Assembly: GCF_023634655.1 (NCBI RefSeq)
Contig: NZ_JAMKMS010000018.1
Span: 24,120 to 88,119, forward strand
Source of the DNA: Vibrio methylphosphonaticus
GTDB taxonomy: Bacteria; Pseudomonadota; Gammaproteobacteria; Enterobacterales; Vibrionaceae
DNA length: 64,000 nucleotides
Direction: 5' to 3'
In this document: in pieces, positions 25,499 to 34,150 of the stretch
Numbering within the stretch: the stretch's first letter is position 1
Layout of the letters: every line of letters begins with the position of its first letter
Made by a program: the position numbers and the translations under genes
Notes under the pieces: model-generated
Seen by the model: the letters and a program-made list of their open reading frames with translations, nothing else
What the model was told of the DNA's origin: nothing
The model's database searches: none

Positions 25499-26398
25499 AT
25501 GAGTTACGAAAGCGAGAAAGAAAGTCCAAACATTCCCTTAGCATCACTGAGCCTCGGTCATGTTTTCCCAAGTTACTCAGAAGCAGCGGAAGCCGACCAT
25601 TTGTATGTGTCAATTGCTGAACTCATTATGGAAAAAATATTTTTTCATCCTGATTATGCTCAGCTTGGTGATGAACTGGATAATGTTGAATTGGAAGCGA
25701 TCAACGCGTTGTTAGGTGGCCGTGAAGCACCGGATTTTTTTGTTGAAACCCTTGTTGCGGAAATTGTATCGGCCGTTCAACCTAGCCATAAAGTAGTCCG
25801 TATAGAGTTGAATGATGCAGATAGCTATGGCATGAGCGCCCTGCTCGGGGGGAAAGTCGAGTCTGAAGAGGTTAACCCAGCACTGGGTGTTCGTGGCGTA
25901 TCTCGTTTCGCATCAGCTGCCTATAGCGCTACATTTGCTTTAGAGTGCCAAGTTCTAAAGACGTTGCGAGAGCAGGGAATTAATGTCGAGATTATCGTGC
26001 CTTGCGTAAGAGCCTTGAGTGACGCGGCAAAAATCATTGATCAACTTGCCGAGCAAGGCTTGCCACGTGGACTTAACGGCCTGAAGATTTTGTTTGCTTG
26101 TGATACGCCATCCGCAGTGTTGTTATCGGAGCGTCTACTGCAATATTTCGATGGGTTGGTGTTAAAAATTGATAACTTGACTCAACTGACACTCGGCGTA
26201 GATCGTCATCAAGATGAACTTGCTCACTTGTATGACCCGCAAAGTGAGGCTGTGTTAAAGTTGGTTCGAGACGCGGTGATTACGGCGAAAGATGTTAAAA
26301 AACCCGCTATTGTGGTTATCGGATCACTGACGGATTATCCTAATCTTGCTCTACAACTAGAGGAATTAGGGAAGATTGATGTCTATGTGACAGCGTAA
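25499..26398 (+). CDS. Stand-alone PEP-utilising TIM-barrel domain protein (PpsA C-terminal-like), probably non-catalytic
   Basis: The 299 residues align along their length with the C-terminal PEP-binding domain of phosphoenolpyruvate synthase. GVRGVSRF (131-137) corresponds to GFRGASRY, VEIIVPCVRAL (163-173) to VEVMVPFVRTL, GLNGLKILFACDTPS (191-205) to GKNGLKVIMMCELPS, and NLTQLTLGVDR (226-236) to NDMTQLTLGLDR. The ATP-grasp and phospho-His domains are absent. Key residues differ: the catalytic Cys loop GICGQGPSDHPD is VVIGSLTDYPN (272-282), Glu of CELPS is Asp, and Ser-Asn-Asp before MTQ becomes Lys-Ile-Asp-Asn. The protein is probably a regulatory or scaffold pseudo-enzyme. GGAG precedes the ATG. 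The gene is monocistronic. Confidence 0.8.
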   Translation: MSYESEKESPNIPLASLSLGHVFPSYSEAAEADHLYVSIAELIMEKIFFHPDYAQLGDELDNVELEAINALLGGREAPDFFVETLVAEIVSAVQPSHKVVRIELNDADSYGMSALLGGKVESEEVNPALGVRGVSRFASAAYSATFALECQVLKTLREQGINVEIIVPCVRALSDAAKIIDQLAEQGLPRGLNGLKILFACDTPSAVLLSERLLQYFDGLVLKIDNLTQLTLGVDRHQDELAHLYDPQSEAVLKLVRDAVITAKDVKKPAIVVIGSLTDYPNLALQLEELGKIDVYVTA

Positions 26399-26471
26399 CA
26401 CAATTGATGCGTGATCCCGTCACGGATCTTTTATCAGTTTGGCAATCATCAGTTTGGCAATCATAGATATA

Positions 26472-26502
26472 AAAGGCTAATGGTTCTTACCTTTAGCCTT
26501 TA
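26472..26502 (+). terminator. Hairpin downstream of the PEP-domain gene
   Basis: AAAGGCTAA and TTTAGCCTTT pair around an 11-base loop, with only a short mixed T-run after it (TTTAATTTTC). Confidence 0.55.
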
Positions 26503-26679
26503 ATTTTCGGAGCGTTTTAGTTTTCCCGTCACTTATCGTATTCGCGTTGAATTTTCGTATTTCACTTGTCGGTATACCTCGGAAGTTAAATACGCCCTCG
26601 CAGTCTAGTAACATTTTTTTGACATTTTGGGTGCTTTCTTGTTTACTGGTCTGATGAGTAGTCGCGTAAAGGGAAAGAC

Positions 26680-27171
26680 ATGTTATCACCGCTGAATAAA
26701 GCTAATTTATATCTCAATACCTTTGGTTTATTCAAAGTTCCCTTCATTTGGCTATGTCGACCTAAAATCCTTCAGCTTGATCAAAGCAAAGTCGAGATCA
26801 AAATCCCTTTAAAGCGACGGACTAAAAATCATTTAAACAGTATGTATTTTGGTGTTCTTGCCGTTGGTGCGGATGTTGCTGGTGGATACATGGCAATGAA
26901 TAAGGCGCAGCAGAGAGGGGAGAAAGTCTCACTTGCGTTTAAAGAGGTGGAGGGTAAATTTTTCAAACGTCCCGAAGCGGACGTTCATTTTATTTGTGAT
27001 GATGGAGCTCTGATTGATAGCATGCTAGACGAGACACTGGCAACAGGAGAGCGGGTGAATCACCCAGTAAAAATTACAGCCATCTGTCCATCGTTACACG
27101 GTGATGAGCCTATGGCTGAATTTTCACTGGTGTTATCTTTGAAGAAAATCGCTAAGAAAACAGTACATTAA
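26680..27171 (+). CDS. DUF4442 (hotdog-fold, thioesterase-like) protein
   Basis: A 163-residue protein recognised as DUF4442, a family with the hotdog fold of PaaI/YiiD thioesterases. The segment NHLNSMYFGVLAVGADVAGGYMA (about 52-74) corresponds to the conserved N-H-x-G/S...A helix that lines the acyl-CoA pocket. The second beta half ends EFSLVLSLKKIAKK. There is no signal peptide. A substrate has not been established for the family, and hydrolysis of an acyl thioester is only a possibility. The ATG at 26680 has GGGAAAG about 6 bases before it. It stands alone and converges with the membrane protein gene at 27203. Confidence 0.82.
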   Translation: MLSPLNKANLYLNTFGLFKVPFIWLCRPKILQLDQSKVEIKIPLKRRTKNHLNSMYFGVLAVGADVAGGYMAMNKAQQRGEKVSLAFKEVEGKFFKRPEADVHFICDDGALIDSMLDETLATGERVNHPVKITAICPSLHGDEPMAEFSLVLSLKKIAKKTVH

Positions 27172-27202
27172 TGGCGTTGTCTAACCGATTAATACTTTGT
27201 TA

Positions 27203-28552
27203 TCAAAGTGGTATCTGCTCAATGGCCACGATCTTCGAACGATTGAGGACTATCTTCCAGCGATAATAGAGTGGTTCTGTGTCGTAATTGTTCTCCTTAA
27301 TAATTAAATTAAGTAGGTGACGCTTTTCTAACGACTCTTTTACTACTTGCCCTTCTTGTAAGCGGAAGAAACGGTTATTACTTTTATCCATCAGACGAGT
27401 AAGCGTACGAAAGTTAATGTTAATCACTTCACGGGTTTGATCATACCCACTGGTAAATTTTGATGTTGCCATGGTGGTGTGAGTGCGGTAATGCAGAATC
27501 TTTTCTTCCCTCTGTACGACTCGCTTTTTTCGTATCTTCTTTATGCGGTCGGGCAACCGCTCAAAAGACACAAAATCCAACCATTCAATTTTTCGACCCA
27601 CTTCTTTTTTTGTTGTCGGATCTATATAACGTCTACGCCATTTGGGCTTGCCGCGTTGGATCCAACGCCATAAAATGTCGCGCAGGTCGTCTTTAAATAC
27701 CTCACGAAGCGCATAAATGACGGACAGGAATAAGATAAAAGAGGCGGTAATTTCGCCCAGGTAATCTCTTGCTAAAATTATCGCAGTGGTAACGAATAAC
27801 ATGACTAACCCGGTCGCCGACCCCTTAATGACACGCTTGGTGTTGTTCCCCATTGATGTGAGTTTTTCTTGTAACACGATAGGGTGCTCAATCAAACGCC
27901 TTAATAGTCGCATTTTATTACTCAGACGAGTGGAGTCTTTACGCACTTGCTCGGAATTATAATTATTGAGGTTTCGGTGCGCTTGTTCTTTCTCAACAAT
28001 AGTAATAAGACGCTCTTTGAGTGGTGTGTATGACTTGCTGTTAGGCAGTGCAACGACAAGCGACAAAAACTTCTGACCCGTATACCAAGAAAGATAGTTG
28101 TCGATATTGGCATAGTAGCGTTTAAGATTCTCCTCATAGGGAACGGCTCGACGCATTTTTCTTAATATATCAATGGCTAATTCGATGACTTCATCAATTT
28201 CATCTGCGGTGACTTCTTCTTTTGAAGAGTTGATGAGCGTAGAAACCGCATTATCCAATGCAAATACATACTGGTAGGCGAACAAGCTTAAACTGACACG
28301 ATACTGGGTGTTAGATAAACGACCACGCTTAGCGAGTCGAGAGTGAATAAGAGGCAGTAACGTCTCCGTACTGAAATAGGTGCGTTTTTGCGAGAATGAG
28401 TTGTGATAAAAATCTGATTCGGAAACCTGGTGTGACTCAAGATCAAGCTCTCCCGGTATAAATAGGAAAACATCTAAGTCTAGGGTTTTTGTATTCGCCA
28501 TCGCGTGAGCAATTTTTAACGTGATAGCATCTTGTTTATCGACAGAAATCAA
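27203..28552 (-). CDS. Unrecognised protein with central pair of membrane helices
   Basis: I do not recognise this 449-residue protein. The N-terminal half (about 1-240) is soluble and helical, ending in basic stretches (RLSNKMRLLRRLIEHP). Two adjacent membrane helices follow at about 246-261 and 267-282 (GLVMLFVTTAIILA; ASFILFLSVIYAL). The C-terminal half is strongly basic (RIKKIRKKRVVQREEK) and ends in a beta-rich segment. A hairpin in the membrane with both large domains in the cytoplasm is the simplest topology. I take TTG 28552 as start because GGAG stands 7 bases before it, and LISVDKQDAITLKIAHAM continues smoothly. ATG 28501 lacks a ribosome site. It is divergent from cvfB. Confidence 0.75.
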   Translation of the reverse strand: MISVDKQDAITLKIAHAMANTKTLDLDVFLFIPGELDLESHQVSESDFYHNSFSQKRTYFSTETLLPLIHSRLAKRGRLSNTQYRVSLSLFAYQYVFALDNAVSTLINSSKEEVTADEIDEVIELAIDILRKMRRAVPYEENLKRYYANIDNYLSWYTGQKFLSLVVALPNSKSYTPLKERLITIVEKEQAHRNLNNYNSEQVRKDSTRLSNKMRLLRRLIEHPIVLQEKLTSMGNNTKRVIKGSATGLVMLFVTTAIILARDYLGEITASFILFLSVIYALREVFKDDLRDILWRWIQRGKPKWRRRYIDPTTKKEVGRKIEWLDFVSFERLPDRIKKIRKKRVVQREEKILHYRTHTTMATSKFTSGYDQTREVININFRTLTRLMDKSNNRFFRLQEGQVVKESLEKRHLLNLIIKENNYDTEPLYYRWKIVLNRSKIVAIEQIPL

Positions 28553-28663
28553 ACAACTTCTCCGTTTGTATTGATACCGATAAGCATACCAGAACACGTA
28601 GAAACTAGCATCTTAAAGCGAGTCAGGTATAATCGCCCGAATAATCCCAATAGAGATAAAATA

Positions 28664-29509
28664 ATGATAAATGTAGGTCAAATGAACCAGCTGGAAGTGA
28701 TGAAAGAAGCAGACTTCGGTTGGTTTTTAGACGGCAAAGATTATGGATCAATTTTGCTAACCAAAAAATACGCACCGGAAGGGGTAAAAATTGGCGATAG
28801 CATTGATGTTTTTCTCTATTTTGATTCAGATAACCAAATCGCGGCGACCACAAATAAGCCTGTAGCACAAGTTGGCGAGTGGGGTGTGATGACAATTGAA
28901 GGCGTTAACAGCGTTGGTGCATTCGCAAGTTGGGGCATCAAAGAAAAAGACCTTCTCATTCCATTTAGTGAGCAGCGTGGGCGTTTAGTCGTTGGCCAAA
29001 ATATTTTGGTTTATGTTTATACCGACAAAGCATCTGGTCGTATTGTTGGTACGACTAAATTCAACAAATGGTTGGATAATGTGCCTGCGGTTTACACTAC
29101 AAACCAGCAAGTCGATTTAATCATCGCCGAGCGCAGTGAACTCGGCTATAAAGCCATTGTTAACGGCGAGCATTGGGGCATGATCTTCCAATCGGATGTA
29201 TTTGGTAAGCTATTTGTTGGTAAACGACTTAAAGGCTTTGTAAAACAGGTCCGTGAAGATGGAAAAATCGATCTGAGATTGCAAAAGATTGGTACGGCGA
29301 AGATGGACGACTTAAGTGAAAGCATTTTAACTTTGCTTGAGAAGAAGGGTGGATTCTTACCGTTAAGTGATAAGTCGACGCCAGAAGCGATCTTTACAAC
29401 GTTTAAAACCAGTAAAGGGACCTTCAAAAAAACCATTGGTGGTTTATTCAAGCAGGGTAAAATCACTATCGATAAAGATGGTATACGCTTGAAAAGCGAA
29501 GACGAGTAG
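28664..29509 (+). CDS. cvfB: S1-like RNA-binding protein CvfB
   Basis: A 281-residue cytosolic protein of the CvfB/YitL family, named for a conserved virulence factor in Staphylococcus that binds RNA. It has three S1-type OB-fold domains (about 1-65, 65-130 and 135-210). They include GSILLTKKYAPEGVKIGDSIDVFLY and IIAERSELGYKAIVNGEHWGMIF. A C-terminal winged helix covers about 220-281 (TSKGTFKKTIGGLFKQGKITI). The start at 28664 (MINVGQMNQLEV) matches the family. The frame extends upstream to 28532, but that would run over the start of the divergent gene and is not family-like. Confidence 0.9.
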   Translation: MINVGQMNQLEVMKEADFGWFLDGKDYGSILLTKKYAPEGVKIGDSIDVFLYFDSDNQIAATTNKPVAQVGEWGVMTIEGVNSVGAFASWGIKEKDLLIPFSEQRGRLVVGQNILVYVYTDKASGRIVGTTKFNKWLDNVPAVYTTNQQVDLIIAERSELGYKAIVNGEHWGMIFQSDVFGKLFVGKRLKGFVKQVREDGKIDLRLQKIGTAKMDDLSESILTLLEKKGGFLPLSDKSTPEAIFTTFKTSKGTFKKTIGGLFKQGKITIDKDGIRLKSEDE

Positions 29510-29576
29510 AAATGTTTGAAATTACAAACCGATAAAGTGTCGGTTCAAACCCTATAAAATTGGCGTGTTAATGACG

Positions 29577-29640
29577 AAAAAGAGGCCCAAAACTGATCCT
29601 GATTTGGGCCTAGGGGAATGGCTCATGGAGAGCCTACGCT
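29577..29640 (-). ncRNA. Candidate small RNA 3' end: two hairpins plus U-tract
   Basis: Read on the minus strand, GGCTCTCCATGAGCC forms a 5-bp stem with a 5-base loop. About a dozen bases later a perfect 9-bp stem (AGGCCCAAA with TTTGGGCCT, 11-base loop) is followed by CTTTTTC. The rsmF transcript appears to end earlier, at 29924, so this terminator may belong to an independent RNA. The 5' end and promoter are not located. Alternatively it is a distal rsmF terminator. Confidence 0.35.
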
Positions 29641-29923
29641 AACTGTTGTATTTGTACTAACCACGTCATTGCTAGTTACTTACTTCTTTCTCAATTCTCA
29701 CTATTTTACCTTTGAAGCCGATAAATTAGCGATACAGCTTTGAACTTCATTCGGTTTACGACTGCCAAGTGTGTTAAGCAAGCGATGGTGACATTAATGT
29801 TTTAGTTACGTCAGAGTTAAACATTACGTACCTTTATCAAACATTACGAACCCTTCATATCACGTGCTTAAGTCTGCGTTGATAACCCCTAAAGTGTAGT
29901 ACAAAACGGTAAAAAAGCGATAT

Positions 29924-29957
29924 GCATAGCGGTACTAACAGTATGAAACCGCTATGC
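29924..29957 (-). terminator. Probable terminator of rsmF
   Basis: GCATAGCGGT and ACCGCTATGC form a perfect 10-bp stem eight bases after the rsmF stop codon. A six-T run follows seven bases later on the minus strand. Confidence 0.65.
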
Positions 29958-29964
29958 CTCTGGG

Positions 29965-31383
29965 TTAGAAAAGATTTTTATCCCTAACTAACTCTCTAGG
30001 TAAGCCGTTTTTAATGCGATTTCCTACCCATTTGCCTAATCCTATGACGATATCGTTGTAGCTAACAAAGACCTCACCGGTTCCTGTTAACCCTTCAGGG
30101 CGAATATCTCTGCCCATATACCATTCTCGGGCATCGGATTGACTTACTTCGACCGTATCCGCTTCGGTGTTTGCTAGTGCTGTAGCAACTTGGTGTTGCC
30201 AGCGATAGCCTTTTTTATGTTGCTCCGCGACTTTTATGCCCATGCGAGAGAAGCGAAATTCACCCAGTAATGGTTCGAGCGCGGTTGGAAATAGCCATAG
30301 GTCGTTATCGCGTTTCCAAAGGTCACTATGTTCAGGAAAACCAATAGAGAATGTGGATTCAAGTGACAACGTAGCGTCTTGGGATTCTTTAGTCGATAGT
30401 TTTTGGAATGGAAATTTACCCAGTCTTTTCTTTACTAAAGGCGGTGTTGTAGACGAGTTTTTTTTGACTTTTGCAATGAAAAACCCTTCACTATCAAATA
30501 ATTGAGGGTAAACATGTAAGAAGCCTTCTGGTGTTGTCGCGAGGTTGGCATCAGGGAATAAGTGCTCTAGAGACTCGAATTCAACCGCGTGACCAAACGT
30601 ATCTTGAAGGTGTTGCATGACTTGTTGGTTTTCTTCGCAGCTCAGCGCACATGTTGAATAGACCAGTGTCCCGCCGACTTTTAACGCATGAAATGCACTT
30701 TCGATAAGATCTTTTTGTGTTTCGGCGATGTCATTGGTGGACTCAAGACTCCAGTTTTTCATTGCATCGGCGTCTTTTCGAATTGTGCCTTCACCGGAAC
30801 ATGGCGCGTCTAACAAGATGGCATCGAAGCGCTCTGGTAGCCAACCACCAAATACTCGAGCATCATAATTACTAAGTGCCGCATTTCTAACACCACAGCG
30901 CTCAATATTGGCGTGTAGAACCTTCACGCGGCTAGAAGCAAACTCGTTCGCGACTAAAATGCCGTTATTCTCCATGAGTGCGGCGATTTGCGTTGTCTTT
31001 GAACCGGGTGCTGCAGCCATATCGAGTACGGTTTCAAAGTCGGTTTTACCATTGAAAAGGGCACTCGGAGGGAGCATAGAGCTCGCTTCTTGAATATAAA
31101 ACAAGCCCGCCATGTGTTCTGCGGTATTTCCTAGCGGTACTTGGCTCTCATCGGCGTCAATCCAAAATCCTTCATCACACCATGGGATTGCGGTGAGCGA
31201 CCAATTATTTTGCTTTGCCCTAGCCAAAAAGGCTTCAACGGTCAGTTTGAGGGTATTGACACGAATACTCTTTCGTAACGGTCTTTGGCAAGCAGCAACA
31301 AAGTCATCCATGTTTAGATGGGCGGGTAGTTGAGTGGCTATGTGTGTTAGAAAGTCGTCAGGGATATAGACGTTAGAGTGCAA
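29965..31383 (-). CDS. rsmF: 16S rRNA (cytosine1407-C5)-methyltransferase RsmF
   Basis: A 472-residue RNA methyltransferase of the Nop2/Sun family. It has PLRKSIRVNTLK near residue 35, the SAM site DMAAAPGSKTTQIAAL at about 120, and the two catalytic cysteines in LLDAPCSGEGTIRKD and LVYSTCALS. The C-terminal PUA-like part ends PRELVRDKNLF, as in E. coli RsmF. The start appears to be TTG 31383 (reading MHSNVYIPDDFL), which aligns with the E. coli N-terminus; no upstream ATG fits. It lies downstream of letB on the same strand, as in Enterobacteriaceae, with a hairpin in the 130-base gap. Confidence 0.92.
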   Translation of the reverse strand: MHSNVYIPDDFLTHIATQLPAHLNMDDFVAACQRPLRKSIRVNTLKLTVEAFLARAKQNNWSLTAIPWCDEGFWIDADESQVPLGNTAEHMAGLFYIQEASSMLPPSALFNGKTDFETVLDMAAAPGSKTTQIAALMENNGILVANEFASSRVKVLHANIERCGVRNAALSNYDARVFGGWLPERFDAILLDAPCSGEGTIRKDADAMKNWSLESTNDIAETQKDLIESAFHALKVGGTLVYSTCALSCEENQQVMQHLQDTFGHAVEFESLEHLFPDANLATTPEGFLHVYPQLFDSEGFFIAKVKKNSSTTPPLVKKRLGKFPFQKLSTKESQDATLSLESTFSIGFPEHSDLWKRDNDLWLFPTALEPLLGEFRFSRMGIKVAEQHKKGYRWQHQVATALANTEADTVEVSQSDAREWYMGRDIRPEGLTGTGEVFVSYNDIVIGLGKWVGNRIKNGLPRELVRDKNLF

Positions 31384-31450
31384 AATAGAGCCTGCTGGTT
31401 AGAAAGTATTTTCTGAATTATAACCTGAACTGTACTGAACAGAAAATGAA

Positions 31451-31470
31451 AGCCCGCGTTTGCGGGCTTA
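31451..31470 (-). terminator. Hairpin between letB and rsmF
   Basis: AAGCCCGC and GCGGGCTT form an 8-bp stem with a 4-base loop. On the minus strand the following bases are TTCATTTTC, so it is an imperfect terminator after letB. Confidence 0.65.
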
Positions 31471-31513
31471 TCTGAGTGATTTTATAGCGTTAGACATTTT
31501 ACTGTGAGTTTAT

Positions 31514-34150
31514 CTAAGGGGCAGGGATCGCGGTTCGCCATTCTTTCCATTTTGGATCGCCAGATTGGTTGAGGTAGAAGCTCTGACCTTCACTTGCTCT
31601 TGGTTGAAGTTCTGTGCCTTCTGGCGTTGAAAAGGTCACGCCGCCACGAATTAGGCTATCCATTGTACCGGCTTTAATGCTCGCGCCGGAAAGGCCAATC
31701 TGAACATCGACGCCAGATACGTTCCAAAACACGCTATTGGCTCGAACTAAATACGCGAACTCTGGCTCAATTTGAAAGGTTGATATTACTCTATCAGCAA
31801 ATGGACCAAGTTCTACGTCAGTAACACGACCAATCTCGATATCACGATACAAAATAGGCGTTCCTTCTTTGACGGAACCACGGTTTTCGCTTTGCAGTGT
31901 AAACTCAATGCCATTCTCGACTTTAGGGAAATCAAAGAGCTTAAATTGCTTTTGTGCTTTTCCTTTGCCCGGTTCAACCGCGATATATTGGGAGACCAGC
32001 GCATTCAAGTTTTTCACGCCACTTAAACCAAATTCAGGTTTAACCAACCAGAAGTAGGCTTCTGAATTAGCGATTTGTTCCACGTACTCAGGCAGAATAC
32101 GAGCGGTAACCTCAACGCGTTCATGGGTAAAGTCGGGGAGTGTCAACATGACTTCACCAACTTTCACGCCTTGATATTTAATAGGCATGCCTTTGGTTAT
32201 TTGTTGGTCTGAAGTCGTGGTGACTAATTGAACCGAAGCACCAAACTTTCTTGCGTCATTAAAGTCTTGGTACAGCTTCCAGCTTCTGCCGGTTTTATTT
32301 TCGATGCCTGGCATGGAATCAAAGGCAATACCACCGTCAATTAGCGTCTTAAGCGGTGCCGCTTTTACGCTAATACCAGACAATGAGGCTTCCACTTCCA
32401 CTCCAGAGCGATTCCAAAAAACAGTTTGTGCTGTAATTAAATGTTTGTAGCGGTTGTCAATGGAGGTATTGATGTAGACCCCACCATCGACTAATGAGAA
32501 ATCCGTTACACTGCCCACTTGCATGTTGCGATAAAGAATCGGGCTGCCTTCTTGAATTGGCGGTAATTCGTTGGCAAACAGTGCCAGTTTCATGGAACCA
32601 GATTGATTGTGTTTGGCTAACTCCGCTAATGATTTGGTTTTGAATAACGGAAACTCAACGCGCTCGGTTGTTTTGCCTTCGCTCACAAAACTTATCGAAC
32701 CGGTAAGCAATTGTTTTGCAGGAGGAACGGTCACATTAAGTCCTGCTTTTGTTAGCTCTGCAGTGGCGCTTCCTGTGACATAGAATCGATTTTGGGTTCG
32801 AATAAGGTTTCGGTATTCGATATCAACGGCAATATCCATGGCAACTTGATCGTCGACGAGTTCGACGGAGGTAAGGGAGCCAACAGGAATACCGCGATAC
32901 AATACGCTGCTCCCTGGCTCTAAACCGAAAGAGTTTTCGGACAACAAGCGAATAGAAATAGATTTTGCTTTTACTCGATCAAACTCGTCTTGCTTAATCG
33001 CGTCGAACTGGCGGGCTTTGCCACCATTGCCTGGAACCAATGTTAAAAAGTTACCCGTGATTAAATTTGATAAATTCTCGACACCAGATAGCGACACTTT
33101 CGCCTCTTCGAGTAAGAATAGCGTGCCTTCATTTAGCATATCACTAAAGGCGGGTTCGATAGATGCCGAAGCAATGATGGAGTCACGTTCATCATTAAGA
33201 GCGAGGTTATTTATTTGCCCAATTTCTAACCCTCGGTAAACGATAGGAGAGCCGTTAGCTTTTAAATTGCTATTGTCTGGTAGAGTGATGGATATCGGGA
33301 TACCACGACCAGCCGTTTTTAAATCGCGATAGAGTTTAAAAGCGGTGCCTTTCTCGACGGGTGCACCACTATCTGGTGAATCAACGGCAATCGCGCCAGC
33401 CAGTATGGCGCTTAAGCTTTCTAAACGAATATCGACGCCTTGAAAGCCAACATTGGCGCCAATACCACTGACGTTCCAAAAGCGACTCTTGTCCGTAATA
33501 ATATGGCTGAATTGTTGTTCAATGGAGGCCTTGATAAGTACGCCTTCCGCGTCTTCGTCTAGTTTGAAACTGTATACTTCGCCAATTGGTATCTTTTTAT
33601 AGACAATTTTTGAACCGACGGAAATACCGCCAAGATCGCGTGCGTTCAGAGTCACGGTTAAACCGTCGTTCGCTGCCAATTCTGCAGGTGCGGTATCTAA
33701 TGCTTGGAACTTCGTTTTATTGGTACCAGTTTCTGTTGCGGGATAAATAGAGACATAGTTACCCGATACGAGCGCATCTAGGCCTGAAATGCCCGATAAA
33801 GATGCCGATGGTTTCACTAACCAGAATTTAGTGTCTTCGCCGAGCAACTTGGTCGCTTCAGGGTAGATATCCGCATCGACATATATATTACTGAGGTCTT
33901 TGGATAAGTTGATATCACGAATCATCCCAACTTCTAGACCCTGATATCTAATGGTTGTGCGTCCAGCGATAAGACCTTGAGCGTCGGAGAAATAGATTTG
34001 AACACGCTGGCCAGCATCATGCACGGCTTTTGCCAATAGCCAGCCTGCTAATATGAGTGTCAAAATTGGCAGGATCCAAAGCGGTGAAATCCGACGATCT
34101 TTCTTTACTTCAGGGTTGAACGACATGGGTTGTTTAGTCTCGTTACTCAT
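31514..34150 (-). CDS. letB: Intermembrane lipid transport protein LetB (seven MCE domains)
   Basis: An 878-residue protein, against 877 in E. coli LetB/YebT. It has one N-terminal membrane helix (SPLWILPILTLILAGWLLA at about 23-41) followed by seven tandem MCE/MlaD domains in the periplasm. Each is recognisable by a repeated ITxxGxxIxYRGxxVGxV-type strand (for example ISVGSKIVYKKIPIGEV and LEPGSSVLYRGIPVGSL) and an LSG loop. Family members form hexameric tubes that bridge inner and outer membranes and carry lipids. The ATG overlaps the letA stop region by 8 bases, so expression is coupled. A hairpin follows. Confidence 0.95.
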   Translation of the reverse strand: MSNETKQPMSFNPEVKKDRRISPLWILPILTLILAGWLLAKAVHDAGQRVQIYFSDAQGLIAGRTTIRYQGLEVGMIRDINLSKDLSNIYVDADIYPEATKLLGEDTKFWLVKPSASLSGISGLDALVSGNYVSIYPATETGTNKTKFQALDTAPAELAANDGLTVTLNARDLGGISVGSKIVYKKIPIGEVYSFKLDEDAEGVLIKASIEQQFSHIITDKSRFWNVSGIGANVGFQGVDIRLESLSAILAGAIAVDSPDSGAPVEKGTAFKLYRDLKTAGRGIPISITLPDNSNLKANGSPIVYRGLEIGQINNLALNDERDSIIASASIEPAFSDMLNEGTLFLLEEAKVSLSGVENLSNLITGNFLTLVPGNGGKARQFDAIKQDEFDRVKAKSISIRLLSENSFGLEPGSSVLYRGIPVGSLTSVELVDDQVAMDIAVDIEYRNLIRTQNRFYVTGSATAELTKAGLNVTVPPAKQLLTGSISFVSEGKTTERVEFPLFKTKSLAELAKHNQSGSMKLALFANELPPIQEGSPILYRNMQVGSVTDFSLVDGGVYINTSIDNRYKHLITAQTVFWNRSGVEVEASLSGISVKAAPLKTLIDGGIAFDSMPGIENKTGRSWKLYQDFNDARKFGASVQLVTTTSDQQITKGMPIKYQGVKVGEVMLTLPDFTHERVEVTARILPEYVEQIANSEAYFWLVKPEFGLSGVKNLNALVSQYIAVEPGKGKAQKQFKLFDFPKVENGIEFTLQSENRGSVKEGTPILYRDIEIGRVTDVELGPFADRVISTFQIEPEFAYLVRANSVFWNVSGVDVQIGLSGASIKAGTMDSLIRGGVTFSTPEGTELQPRASEGQSFYLNQSGDPKWKEWRTAIPAP

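Larger units (their letters stand above)
29510..29964. other. Intergenic region between cvfB and rsmF with strong RNA-like structure
   Basis: This 455-base gap between two converging genes has no protein gene. It holds a small inverted repeat (29526-29544) after cvfB, two stacked hairpins at 29582-29637 that on the minus strand end in CTTTTTC, and a hairpin at 29924-29957 that is a good terminator candidate for rsmF. The middle part could be a minus-strand small RNA. Confidence 0.5.

Noticed and set aside
26477..26689. Minus-strand open frame of 70 codons ending in a Lys-rich tail, in the gap before the DUF4442 gene
   Set aside because: It has no ribosome site for any ATG, overlaps the start of the DUF4442 gene and ends inside a hairpin. 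It resembles no family.
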